Shown: one piece after another, positions 1 to 12,399 of the stretch
Layout: every line of letters begins with the position of its first letter
Position numbering within the stretch: the stretch's first letter is position 1
Translations under genes and position numbers: made by a program
Notes under the pieces: model-generated
What the model was told of the DNA's origin: nothing
Database searches by the model: none
Seen by the model: the letters and a program-made list of their open reading frames with translations, nothing else
From: Begonia masoniana
Taxonomy: Eukaryota > Streptophyta > Magnoliopsida > Cucurbitales > Begoniaceae
DNA length: 64,000 nt
Direction: 5' to 3'
Assembly (NCBI GenBank): GCA_022432975.1
Contig: CM039502.1
Location: 17,059,453-17,123,452, forward strand

Positions 1-2
1 CA

Positions 3-3000
3 AACTATTATGACTTGGTTCTGATATATGGAAATGAAAGTGATTATGGGAATCAGAGTCATCTAGACAACAACTTTGGAGATGGAATTAAGCCCAGTAA
101 GTTATTTTGTGATATTTATATAATACAAAAAAAAAAAAATCACTCTCTCTACAAATTCATCTAATGATGAAACTGCTAATATAGAGCCAATGAAATGATA
201 TCTGTAATATTACAAAAGAAAAAAAAAATTAATTCAAACACTGAATTATAAGGTGTTTTTCAATTTAAATACTGAATAATTCAATTCACACATCAAACTA
301 TGCACTGTTAGCAAATCGAACTATTCTGTTAAATGAACGTGAAAACCTATCGCGTGATTTGCAATTGTTATTTGCTAATAAGACTTTAATTCAGTTTGAA
401 GACACTATATGAAAGACAAAGCAGGAATTACAACCTGTTGTTTCATAAGACAAAAAATAAAGATTGACTACGAACTCCACCACCAAATCAATGTTGCTGC
501 AGATGAATTTTTTCAGAGGATTAAACTGATGTGAAGTACTGGTACCTGGTTAAGATATGTGTCAATTTGCTATCTAGACTCTGGTTTTTCAGCTTCGGAT
601 ACACTGTAAAGGTTGATGTAAGATTGAAGAATATCCATTTGTATTACTCGGAGAGTGCTTGCATATTTCATCGAAAAAGGAGATCAAAAGGTGAAAAATG
701 CACATACGGGAGAGAAAAGTGGGGCATTACTTTTGATGATGAGATTGATGACTCGAGAGCAATTATGGCTACTCGTGAGTGCATATTCCGAAGCATCAAT
801 TTCTGAATAACGCTAGTCATGGCCGCCAACATATTTGAAGAAGAGCAACTCCATGAGCATTCAAATTTTCAAATTCCAATTCCTCCATTTCCTCCTCAAA
901 CATCAAATTCCAATTCCTCCATTGTCGATACCGCCATTTTTGCCTCTTCAGCTGCTTGGCCAACTTCCGTTTGTATTTCTATCCCCACTAGTCATCGGAA
1001 CAGAACCTACCTCCAAAACTTCATATTCTCAAAACTTTCCCTTTTTTTTTCTCCAAATCGGGAAGCAGCGCATGATGCATAATAGCATAATGAGACGATT
1101 CTCATTTGATTCAACAAACACAGCAGCAGAAGCGACAGAGGGTGTCCATAAAATGGAACCTCAAAAACGAACGGAGGAGATTGTACAAACTCCAGGTGAA
1201 AGAAGCAGGGAAAGTTCGGCGATGGTTGTCTTTGAATCGAACCATCAAACTATGTGGAGCTACCTGATCCCTTTGATTCGTTTACAGATAACCAAAAGAA
1301 ACACAGTCAAGTGCAAATCGAGTGTTAAGTTTTAACGTTCATTTAACAGACTAGTTCAATTTGCTACCAGCGCAGAGTTTGATGTTTGAATTAATGAAAA
1401 AAATTATTTAGTGTTTGAATTGAAAAACACTCTATAGTTCAGTGTTTGAATTGATCTTTTCCTATTAAAAACTGAAAATGTTAGTTTATCATTAATTGAA
1501 AGAATTGGTTGGTTTCTGACCTTTTTTTCTTCCTAGTTAGTTTGGTTGGACAAAATATTAGCCACTCTAGAGCTTTCCAGTTGGTCAAATGAGATTTTTT
1601 CTGATCTAATTTTTGTTTTATTGTTTTATTTGTTGTTATAAGAAATTGGAGGCTGATCTCCACTTGAGTGGAGTAACTAAGATTGCTAATCATCAGTTAC
1701 TATATACTTCATTCTTGAGACCTTAAGATCTTATGAAGATTTACTCCCACAACTAGCTTGCTGTACTTGCAGGTGAAAAAAATGTGCTACAGACTCTTGC
1801 TGTCAGTAATCATACTAGAACATATTGGACGCCACCGATGGATCGTTATCTCATTGACTTGTTACTGGAACAGGTGCATAGAGGAAATAAACTTGGGCAA
1901 ACATTTATAAGCCAGGCTTGGAATGAAATGGTTTCAGCTTTCAATGCGCAATTCAGATCTCACCATGATAAGGATGTTCTGAAGAATCGGTACAAGCATT
2001 TGAGAAGGTTGCATAATGATATAAATGTTCTTCTTCAGCAGAGAGGATTTTCATGGGATGAGACACGGGAAATTGTGACTGCTGATGAATATGTTTGGGA
2101 TGATTATGCGAAGGTCAATTCCTCTCCTCTTGTTTGAAACGCAGGATTTCCTGTTGCTTATGTCTAAACTACGTGCAGGAACACCATGATGCGCAATCAT
2201 ACAGAGTAAAAACGGTGCCAAGCTATCATAAATTGTGTGCTATATTTGGAGAAGAAAATTCTGAAGGAAGATATAGTCGTCTCGCACGGAATGTAGACCC
2301 TAGCAGCGTTGAAGGAACCGTTTTGATGACTGGTATGCCCAAATAAGATCGCTATTATTTGCTAGTATCTTTTGGCATAACCATGTTGCCTTGTAGTTGA
2401 AAAATGATAATTATTTGCATTTTAGGTAGAATACATTTCATGGTCCAATAAGTGCATCCGGAGGCTTTTCTGAAGGATAAGTCTGAGAGTTTTTTGTTAA
2501 GTTGGATATTTTGTAAAGCTTTGCGGTCATTGTTTTATTGAATTGTAAATTAAACATATCAATGGTTGGATTGAGTTGGATGTTTTGAAATATGCGAGGC
2601 TAACACTGGTTGATTCACAGCGTTAAGTCTGGATAGAGGAAAATAGTTTAAAGCTTTTCAGTTTGAATGCATAAATAATTATGCTTATATGTAAAAATAC
2701 ACTTGTCTTGACTCTTATTTTTCAGAAATAATTTTTGATAAAATCATTGTTTTCTTGACTTGGAGGTGGAAGAAGCGACCAATTCCCTACCTTAAATCCC
2801 TCACCGATTGATTGGAGTCTTTCAATGGACCGTTACTTCATCGATATAATGTTGGAGCAGCTGTATAGAGAGGATAAGATTGATGAAATATTTGATGAGC
2901 AGGCATGGAGTCACATGATCAATTCGTTTAACAAAAAATTTAAACTAACATGCGACAAATATGTTCTAGAGGATCGATATATGTGGATGATGAAGCAGCA

Positions 3001-3648
3001 TAATGACATCTGCAATCTACTCAATTGTAGTGGGTTTGTGTGGGATGAAACTCAAGAAATGGTAATAGCTGAGGATGATGTATGGGAAGCTCACAAAAAG
3101 GTGATTTCTTCACTCTTTCAATCAGTTCATTAGACTTGCTGGTTAATACTACAATCTTATGCATGTTATTTTTGCAGGAACACCCAGACGCCATTTCATA
3201 CAAAGATAAATTCTTGGGTCATTATAACGATTTATGCAAGATTTTTGGAAGCTTATTAGATGTAAGATTCAACGGTGCAGATGTTGGGAAGGTAAACCAC
3301 CACATCTTGGATTTCAAGATCCATGAAATGGGTGGACAGCCAGCCGGTGACATTGGAGGATCCAATGGAGAGAGGAAGCGACAAATCGAGATTGCATCAG
3401 ACAAGAGGAGTTGTAAAAAGTCGATGACGGTGGAAGAAGTAAAAGACGTGGTTAACAAGCAAGAAAACAACAATCATTATGCAGTAGAAGGTGCAATTGA
3501 TGCGCTTCAAGAGATACCCGACATTGACGACGACCTGATGTTGGACGCGTGTGATTTTTTGGAAGACGAAAGAAAGGCCAAGACGTTTTTGGCGTTGGAC
3601 TTTGGTCTGAGGAAGAAGTGGTTATTGAGGAAGCTTCGCCCTCAATAG
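3..3648 (+). CDS. Myb/SANT-like tandem-domain protein (LIMYB-like), 5' truncated
   Basis: This is a probable nuclear DNA- or protein-binding factor of the plant Myb/SANT-like family (Myb_DNA-bind_3; related to L10-interacting MYB domain proteins). Exons read as 3-96, 1773-2113, 2179-2332, 2766-3100 and 3178-3648, all GT-AG with matching phases, giving 464 residues plus stop; the N-terminus lies outside the window. The first exon is the tail of one domain (YYDLVLIYG). The second domain starts at [16 protein letters not shown] and ends EHHDAQSY...LCAIFGEE. The third runs from [16 protein letters not shown] to EHPDAISY...LCKIFG. Each of the last two is split by an intron just before EHxDAxSY. 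The C-terminal part ([31 protein letters not shown]) is the acidic/helical tail usual in this family. Intron 1 (1.7 kb) holds a MULE-like element. The family call is firm; binding partners and targets are unknown. Confidence 0.85.
217..1462. mobile_element. MULE-like non-autonomous element in intron 1
   Basis: Inverted arms of about 110-120 bp occupy roughly 229-340 and 1335-1455. Both contain the motifs ATTCAAACACTGAA and TGTTAAATGAACGT, in opposite orientations. The flanks show a 9-bp near-duplication (tattacaaa at 208-216, tattaaaaa at 1463-1471; one mismatch), which fits Mutator-like elements. The interior (about 345-1330) has only short chance ORFs and no recognisable transposase. It lies wholly inside an intron of the Myb/SANT-like gene, whose splice phase is unaffected. 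The arms are plain in the sequence; assignment to the MULE class is inferred from the 9-bp duplication. Confidence 0.65.
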
Positions 3649-4079
3649 AGTTAGAAGCTGTCTGAGTTTCATAGGGTCTTGTTTTATGAATTATATATAT
3701 ATATATAAAATTAGATGAGAACAGGGTTTATCTTATCTATCTGTTCTAGTTCAAGGCACATGAGTGAGCTCTTCTTTTTGGTTGGAGGGTGTCGGTGTGT
3801 GCCTTGTGGACCTGCAAATGCAGCCTTGTAAAGTAGCAAAACGTTTAGTTTTTGTTCTTGAGTCTGCCGAAATTGTCGACATCTTCAAACTCGTTATGTT
3901 ATCCCGCTATAACTATCCAAGAAGAGTTTCCGGGGGACTACCGAGCTACAAGTCCCACGACTCAGGAGTGGGATTTTCTAAAAAGGTTGTGTTATTCAGT
4001 CGGTAAAATCAAATTATTAAGGCACAAAGTAAATAATTGGTCTTCAATAGTACACTAGATTTAACGTACTAACGAACCA
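3649..4079. other. Intergenic region between Myb/SANT-like and PP2C genes
   Basis: This holds the 3' untranslated region of the Myb/SANT-like gene, with a short TA microsatellite at about 3695-3708, followed by the upstream region of the PP2C gene. Short overlapping ORFs at 3764-4058 show no domain or composition that would support a gene. Confidence 0.5.
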
Positions 4080-4087
4080 TATAAAAA
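4080..4087 (+). promoter_or_regulatory. Candidate TATA box of the PP2C gene
   Basis: A TATAAAAA run stands upstream of a CT-rich leader, with no other good TATA match nearby. Transcription would start around 4110. This is inferred from sequence pattern and position only. Confidence 0.45.
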
Positions 4088-4109
4088 GGAAAGAGAAGGC
4101 CAGTACCGA

Positions 4110-5041
4110 AGGCGATCGAAACTCTGGCGTGTGAATGCGATGAGGTGACTGACGGAGCCTATCCCGCTCTGCCGCTGTCGACAGCCTCCATTTTTATAAA
4201 ACCTTGGTCCTTAAGCCCAGACCCACCTGCCCAAGACCTCATCTCTGACCTCTTCTCCCTCTGCTATTTGATTATTGAACATTCTCTGCATCGCTCGCTC
4301 CCTTTTTTTGACTTCTTGAGTCAATCGCCATTTTCTCCTCTTTTTTCTTTCCTAGATCATTTCTCTCTCTCTTTCACTTTCTCCTTCCTTCTATCCTATC
4401 GGGATTTACCTCCCCTACCAAATTCGCCTCTCTTTCTGAATTCTTGAAGTAACATTCACTTCCCGCTTGATTCTTCGCCTGTCCAACGACCTTCTCCTAG
4501 TATTGTTTCCCGACTGTATTTACATGTAATCGCTCGATAATTTTACTTTTCAATTTCCTGTGGTTTTATCGATACTTCTTTTCATTCGCATTGCATCATC
4601 AGTTCTAACTTCTAATCCATTATGATTCTGGGTTTCCTTTATTATTCTTGGTTCTTTGCACAAACTTATTTTCTTGTTGTTTATGACCACGTTTACTTCT
4701 TTTCATCATAAATATTGATAATTCAATGCTTTCATCCTTATGATTGATGTTGCAAGAAATCTGAGAACAGAGCACAATTGTTCAAGTGCTCTGTATAATT
4801 CAATTCTTTTACATGTAATAAAGTGTCCTGCGTTTATGGGCTTGGGTAGAGAGTTTCGTGAAACTGTATGAACAGTCTTTTTCCTCTCGTTAAGAAACCA
4901 TCACTTTCTTAGTGGGCAGTCCATCTTTATCTCTTCGAAAAGTTCTCTTTTCTTTGTCTTTCAGAAGACATTCATCACGTCGTGGGATTTTTTTTCTTTT
5001 TTAATTACTAAATTTAATATGCTGCAGCCTTTCAGATAGCA
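4110..5041 (+). other. PP2C 5' leader, probably with a leader intron
   Basis: The leader is strongly pyrimidine-rich (4230-4440, long CTCT/TTCT runs). A possible donor lies in CTTGAA/GTAACA near 4447. Possible acceptors are TGCTGCAG near 5027 and TTTCAG near 5036, just before the start codon. A 5'-UTR intron of about 0.58 kb is therefore likely; transcript data would settle it. No competing long ORF is present. Confidence 0.4.
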
Positions 5042-8000
5042 ATGGGTGTCTACCTAAGCTCTCCCAAGACCGAGAAGTTCTCGGAAGATGGTGAGAATGG
5101 AAGGCTGAGATACGGTTTGTCATCCATGCAAGGGTGGCGTGCCACAATGGAGGATGCTGTGAGTATTAGTGATAATCTCTTACATTTCAAAATTATCTAA
5201 ATTTTGTTTTTCAAGAAAAGCTGTAGTAGCTAATAGGCATGCATGCACTTGAACATCCAAGAAAAATCTACATGCTAATTGCAACAGTTATAAGCTTTAT
5301 TATAGAATGGAGTATGCCTCCTCTTTTGCTGAATCTTTATATTTAAGTACTGTGATTGAATGAACTAGAATGATAAATAAGAGCGCTTAATTCATTATGT
5401 TTTGTTGAAAATTTTATTGCTCTCTTTGCAAAACCAAAATTAACAGACCGTTTATAAGACAATCTTTCAGTTTTGATCAAGTGTGTTCCTATTTAGTTCT
5501 TGAACATCATATCAACTGTGTATGTAATAAATATCACTACATCATTCTCTTAGTATCAAATGCAATAGCTGCAGAAAACTTTCATCAATTCAAGGCGGCA
5601 GTCAAAACTCTTAACATTGTTGACGGTTTTTATGTTTTTGCAGCATGCTGCATATCCTGATCTTGATGCCTCCACGTCATTCTTTGGTGTTTATGATGGT
5701 CATGGAGGTATGAATCATCGCATATAAATTCTTAGGTTTTTCAGTTGCGGCATTTAGTTGTATGAGAAAAAAAAATTGTAAAATTAACTCTGTTTTAAAT
5801 TTATGGATATTTTACCAAAAGCAAATAGAAGCTGTTTGATGTCAAGTTTGATAGAGGGGATTTAAATATCTAAAGGTGTGAGTTTTATGCCTGCTGGTGA
5901 TCAGACCGAATAATTGTAATCATCAAATTCACTAACTTGGTCAAGCATCATGCTAAACAGTTTGATACAAGGTGTGGGATTCTTATCTGTTTTCCTTCTC
6001 ACTTTTTGGTCAATGATTTGTTACAAGAATATGTCATTCTTCATGTAGATAAAGCTGAACCTATGTTCATCTAAACCGTATTAGGGAACATAAAGTTCCT
6101 GACAATGTGTGTTCTGTGCTTTGGTATCTTATTAGGATTCTAACTTTTCAGGTAAAGTAGTTGCCAAATTTTGTGCAAAGTATCTACACCAGCAAGTTCT
6201 GAAGAATGAAGCATATGCTGCAGGAGATACAAGAACTGCTTTACAACAAGCGTTTCTCAGGTTCTGATAAGCTTTCATTCTATTGATTTGGAGCTCTTGG
6301 TGTTGTATTTAAGAAATGTAAGAATTGTAAGGAAGGACTGTTTTTCAATGACAAATGGTGTTTACCTTAGAACTCATTTTAGCTTGTGATTAATGGTTTT
6401 AACTGTTATTGTGCATATGTAGAATGGACGAAATGATGCGTGGGCAAAGGGGTTGGAGAGAGTTGGCTATTCTTGGAGATAAAATAAACAAGCTTACTGG
6501 TATGATAGAAGGGTTAATCTGGTCACCACGAAGCAACGATGGTAACCAAGTCGACGATTGGGCTTTTGAAGAGGTATGTATGAGGTTGTTGAAGTTGTAA
6601 TGTATTGTCGTTGTATATGGTCAGTATTAATCTACTTTATCCTTCATTATCTCTTATGAGGTATGTATGAGGTATGTATATTGTCATCTAAGCTCTTATT
6701 TTCAGTCCTAGGATCCTTCTGTAGATTCAGTGCTTAGGTAATTCAGGAAGTGGTTTTAAGCTCATCAAAATTGAGCCACTGATGAAAATAATGGAAGAAT
6801 TATATCCATGTTGTCCTCTCCGCCTAATTAGCTTTTCTGCTACGTAATAGCCATATTGCAATGTGGCAATAGAAGCTTAGATGTTTTTATATGAGAGATA
6901 AGAATCTTCCATTTCCTACTTATTGAAATTTTTCATGAAAGGAATCTTAATAAAGCTGTTAATCTACATGAAAGGAATCTTAATGAAGCTGTTAATCTAA
7001 GTATTGGCTACATCTGTTCATAATTTTCTACCGCAAATTATCTTTTAATCTAATGTTATAGCTGCTGGAAACTTAATTGATACAAACGTCTTTGAATGAA
7101 TTCAAAGCAATAACAAATACAATTTCAGGGCCCTCACTCTGATTTTACTGGTCCAAATTCCGGGTGCACGGCTTGTGTTTCAGTTATTAGAAACAACCAA
7201 CTTCTTGTTGCAAATGCCGGTGACTCTCGTTGTGTGCTATCAAGGGCAGGCAAGGTAGTTTTTTTTTTTTTGAGTTCTTCTTGGTTGGCACCATTCCAGT
7301 GCCAAATAAAGTTTCTATTTTCGTCAAAGCCTCTCTTATAGTCATATGAGCTGCTCAATTCTTTTGTGGTTTCTTTTCTTCAGGCTCAGAATATGTCTAA
7401 AGATCACAAACCTGATCTTGCGGTTGAGAAGGAAAGGATTTTAGAAGCTGGTGGATTTATCCATGCTGGAAGAGTCAATGGTTGCTTGAATCTCGCCAGA
7501 GCAATTGGTACTTTCCCAGTGTATTTGTGAACTGCTAGGCGACTGTTTGTAATCCTTTAATTTCATGAATGTGTGTGTTGCTAGTGGAGTTAAACTGAGA
7601 GGGAAAAACTAATAATCATGCATGCTGAGGTAGACAAATTGTTGTAAGACAGTGGATTGTGTGTGAGTAGGTGGAGTCGCAATAGATGGTTATAAGTAGG
7701 GAATGTGGACCTGTGGTATTTTCTTTTCCATTGTGTTGTTCTATTAGTGTTATTTCTATGGTGTATTAGTTGTTCATGAGAGATAGAGATCTAACTTCTA
7801 CATTGAATTTATCTGCAATGAAATTTTTATCGATATTTGATAGTCTTGCGCTCCTCCGACCTGCATGAAAAGAAGATTAAAATGTCCTTTGAGTTTACTC
7901 TTGAACTTTTCCATGTTTTGAGTTTCTAATACGTCGCAGGTGATGCGGAATTCAAGCAAAATAAATTTTTGCCTGCCGAAATGCAAATCGTGACTGCCCA

Positions 8001-8738
8001 TCCTGATGTTACCATGGTATGTAATCAACTCATTTTTTTCGTTTATCTGTGGCTACATTATCATGAATTGCCGATCAGTTCTCGAACATTGCATTTTTCT
8101 GAAATCTTGGTGAGATATTTAAAATGTGTAACGGCAACTCGCTTTTGCGGTAGGCTGAGCTCAACAATGACGATGATTTTCTTGTGGTGGCATGTGATGG
8201 CATCTGGTAAGTAATGTTTCTTTCTTAAGATGCACAACCTGTCTAATTCTATACATTTTCTTTTTACCAAACCAAGAAAGTCACCTCCAATAAGCGTTCC
8301 ATCACTTTCAAACTCTCTCCTAAGTGCAGTGTATTTTTGTAGCTATCTATATTTGGGTGATAAATTCGATTTCTAGTTTGGGATTCAATCGTTGTTGGTT
8401 GCTTTTCAGGGAGTGTATGTCTAGTCAACAACTTGTGGAGTTTATACACGAACAACTAAGAACGGTCAGTCAACGGAACTTGACGACAATAATTAACACG
8501 GAGTATTCTATGTATATGATTTCTGACATGTTTGATTCCGCGTTACATAAAATGAATTCAGGAAAGCAAGCTGTCTGTGGTGTGTGAAAGAGTACTGGAC
8601 CGATGTTTAGCGCCAATGGCTGGTGGGGACGGATGTGATAACATGACCATGATCTTAGTGCAGTTGAAGAAACAACCAACCACAGGTGGAGCCGAACCAT
8701 CTTCTCCCTCTACGTCCTCTGGGATAAGAAATTGTTAA
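5042..8738 (+). CDS. Protein phosphatase 2C (PP2C60-like)
   Basis: A Mg/Mn-dependent serine/threonine phosphatase. Ten exons (5042-5158, 5644-5707, 6152-6260, 6423-6573, 7129-7254, 7384-7507, 7940-8016, 8154-8206, 8410-8464, 8562-8738) join to a 1053-nt frame, 350 residues, with every GT-AG junction in phase. PP2C motifs appear in order: RATMEDA (about 34-39), GVYDGHGG (54-61, first metal-binding Asp 57), [27 protein letters not shown]...GRVNG...[18 protein letters not shown] (metal Asp), and [11 protein letters not shown] near the C-terminus. The N-terminus [19 protein letters not shown] matches my memory of plant group I PP2Cs such as Arabidopsis PP2C60 (about 357 residues). Its Gly-2 could be myristoylated, which is inference. 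All key catalytic residues are present. The physiological substrate cannot be told from sequence. Confidence 0.95.
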
Positions 8739-8848
8739 TTTTTTCCACTTGTGAAAACAATTTTACACGTACAAGATTTTGTTTGTGATATTGAAATAGA
8801 AAGAACGTGAGATTACTTAAAATATTTATATTCTACTCTTTTAAAATA

Positions 8849-9034
8849 GGATAAATTACATAAAAAAACGTGAAGTATCATAAAAGTTCGAAAAAAAGTT
8901 TTAAGTTTTTGAAAGTACAAAAACAAACTTAGCGGTTAACCGTTGACCCCCCGCGCTAGGTGCAACGGTTAACCGCCTCATTTGAGACGGTTAACCGCAT
9001 TTAGAACAACGCGGGTGGTGCAGACCCTCGCACG
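8849..9034 (+). repeat. MULE 5' terminal inverted repeat
   Basis: It starts GGATAAATTACATAAAA and contains repeated GCGGTTAACCG and CCCCGCGC motifs. It pairs with the inverted copy ending the element at 13922; the two arms differ by point changes and small indels. Confidence 0.9.
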
Positions 9035-9542
9035 GTCTCCGCGTAATGCGGTTATCTGCTGATTTAAGATGGTCGACCGCCTAACACGTGAAGTCTCTGA
9101 AATATTTGGGTCACGGAGAATACTGTGGGCAAATATTTACTGAAATTACCAAAACGGTCGACTGTTATATGAATACGGTCGACCGTTGTAGTGCCTATTT
9201 AAGCACACATCCTCTTGTTTCTCACATCCACCACTCTCCTCTCCAATTCTCCTATTACTTTGAGTGATTTGTTTCGGGATTTCTTTCGGGAGTATACTCT
9301 GAATAGGTGGTGTACTAAAATAAAAGGTATTATCCATGAATATTGATATGTATTTCATTAAATATTATTTTGCTACTATTTACTATTTTATTATTTCTGA
9401 ATTATTTATTAATATTTTTAAATTCTTTTAGATATAATTTTTATATTAATTATTGATAGGTGTATTTCACCCCTAGTTATTTTGTTACTATTTATTAATT
9501 TATTATTTCTGAATTATTATTTATTATTCATTTTCCTTTGAA

Positions 9543-11626
9543 GATGATGGATCCAAGAAGATTCATCAATTTAAATGAGCCAACAAATTTTGATGTCCAT
9601 ATGGATTGATATTCGCATACCAATAATGAAGAAATAGAGCCGTATTCGACATCTGTAACTCTAGACGAGGAGTTGCGAACACCGATCGGATCAGACGTTG
9701 ATGAGGTAGAAAACTTACCGGTATGTGAACAAAACTCAATGAATTTTTGTTTGGGGAAAACATATAGTTATATAAAATAAATTAAAGAGAAAATAGAAGA
9801 ATATTCTTTGAAAGATGGTTTCGACATCACATTTGTCCAAAGTGACAAGAAGCGACTGAGGGCTATATGTGGAGACGAATGTCCGTGGTGACTGCATATT
9901 TCGAAGATGCAAAGCGATGAAACCTATCAAATACAGTCTTTGGTCAATTCTCACAACTGTGCCAGGGTAGTTGAGAATCGAAACGCTAGAGCAAAAAATC
10001 TTGCAATTCATTATCTTGACAGATTTAAAAGTCAACATATGTGGGCTATTTCTTCCATCATCGAGACAGTCATGAAGGATTTCACTGTCAACATTACGCA
10101 TGGTATTGCCAAAAGAGCAAGAAGCATAGCTCGAACGCTTAACGAAAACAATAGCGATGAATAGTACAAGCTAGTTTGGTCGTACACATCAGAAATATAT
10201 AGATCAAATCCGGGCAGCACATTAGTAGTACATACTTACGATACAAGAAGTACTTTAATGGTATGTCAAAGAGTGTATATGTACATGGCTGCTTGCAAGG
10301 CAGGTTTGCTGCAGCACGGACACCCTATCATCTGTTTGGATTGTTGTCATCTAAAGGGCTCGTGTCCCGGCCAATTATTCAAGTCCGTCAGTATTGATGG
10401 CAACGATGGAATATATCATGTTGTTATTGCCAACGTTGAAAAAAAAAACCGAGAACACATGGACATGGTTTTTGGGAATTTTGAAGCAAGACCTTAATAT
10501 GGGATCGGAAGAGAACTGGACAATTATTTCGGATCGTCAAAATATATAATACATTTCCAATTGTTAGATAATTATATTGTTTAATATTGACTCGGTTTTT
10601 CTTTCAAATATCAGGGGTTGCGGAATGCTGTTGAGACTGAATTTTCTTTCGCCGAACACCGTTTCTGCCTACGACATATGTATGCAAATTTTAAAAGCTC
10701 CTTTCGGGGCAAAGCGTACAGAGAGGAGATGTGAAAAGCGGCCAAGGCCCCCCACCCATCATCATTTCGAAATAGAAATGAGCAAATTATTTCAGGTAAA
10801 CTCGGATGCCGATGCATAGCTTCGAAGAAAAGAGCCTAGATATTGAGCTAGTTATGTCTTCTCTTCAATCCCTAAGTGCGATATAGGCTTGAATAATTTG
10901 TCCAAGTCATACAATACAGTTCTATTGCCGGCCAGAGACAAACTGATTATCACCATGTTCGAGACAATACGAAAGGATTTGATGACTCACATTGTTAAAA
11001 AATTTAAGAAGATGGTCCAATCAACAGACATTCTGTGTCCCCAGATAAAGAAAAAGCTTGAGGATCTAAAAATTTCAGCTCGAAACTGGAGTACTCAGTT
11101 AGCGGGAGATGCACGATTTGAGGTCAACAACGGCTACGAACAATACAAGGTCGACATGAATATAGGTGTGTGCGAGTGCACCAGATGGGAGTTGACTGGA
11201 ATCCCTTGTGTCCACTTCATTCCCTGCATTAATAAAAGGAGAGAGGAACTGGAAAGGTATGTGCATCCTTACTATCACCGGGTGACTTATATGTAGATGT
11301 ATTCACAATTTATTCAACCCATGAACGGCCCACAAATGTGGCCTACTATGACAACATTCATGCCGCCCAAAAAACATCGCCAACGTGGTAGGCGAAAAAA
11401 GACAAGAGTGCGAGATGTCGACGAGCTGTCGAGTTTGAAAATTAGTAAGAATAACTCAAAAATGACGTGTGGCATATGTCGGCAACAAGGGCATAACATT
11501 CGCACTTGTCCTCACCGGGGATCTACTTCAGACCCTGCTGCACAAGACACGTTTATGGGTTTCAATGAATTTGAGGGGATGCAAGAATTTGTGACGCGAG
11601 ACCGAGGCCGAGGTAAAAATCATTGA
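9543..11626 (+). pseudogene. MURA-type transposase of the MULE, broken
   Basis: Fragments in all three frames assemble a MuDR-family transposase, the enzyme that cuts and moves the element. The order is: N-terminal part (FCLGKTYSYIK, from about 9748) with a FAR1-like/MuDR N-terminal domain; ITHGIAKRARSIA linker; DDE core (ICLDCCHLKG at about 10339; IDGNDGIYHVV); FAEHRFCLRHMYANF; a SWIM zinc finger (CECTRWELTGIPCVHF, about 11170-11220); and a CCHC knuckle (CGICRQQGHNIRTC, about 11468-11510). Stops interrupt it near 9607, 9777 and 10162, and after FEARP at 10495. An intron seems to end at the AG before GLRNAVETEF (about 10612), with no good donor left. It cannot make a full enzyme. Confidence 0.88.
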
Positions 11627-12399
11627 ATGTAATATTTGAAATTGGTTAATTAAATAAATACATTACGTAGTTTAATTAATTCATTCATTGAACACGTAAT
11701 TTAAGTTTAATTGCACGCATTAAGCTTTTACATCCCGAAGATATTTCAAATTGTAATTTTTTTTAAATAAATTTTTTTTATTTTAGTTTATGTTAAGAAT
11801 ACTTATCTATTAAATGTTATTAAAATTAAAATTATTTATTTGTTTCAGTTTATTTAAATAAAAAAAATTGAAAAAATAGACAGAGTTTTGTTTGTTTTAT
11901 GACTCTTCCATAGCTATCTTCAAACAGTTCCTGCAAATTCAAATAACAAATATAGACCCAACAACCAAAATCCAGTACTTATAATAAACATCAAAACATA
12001 AAATGAAAAGTAAAGTACATCTAAATATAAAAACACGTTAATTACTTTAATTCAATTAAATATACAACATAAGGAATACGTTAAAAAAAATAGACAACAT
12101 AAACTAAACTACGAAGGGTGGAGGTGGGGCATCGTCGCCCTCGCCGCCTTCGCCTGCACGTCAACGCTCGAAGGCGTCTTCGAGCCATATTTGGGACAAT
12201 CTCATCAAATCTCGTCTCTTCTGCACGATGTCCCATCTATGATCTCACATGTTATGCATCATGTCCAACCTTTGCCTCATATCGACAATATAGTTATCTA
12301 TCCTATCAAATCTCTGCTCCCACCTACTAGCCTCGTGGTGGTACAATGACGGTGCAGTGACGGTAACGTCCTCAGTGGCAGTGGCGTTGGCATTCTTGG

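Noticed and set aside
531..1335. Several ORFs of 80-170 residues in intron 1 of the Myb/SANT-like gene
   Set aside because: They overlap in different frames, have no domain, and lie within a MULE-like element.
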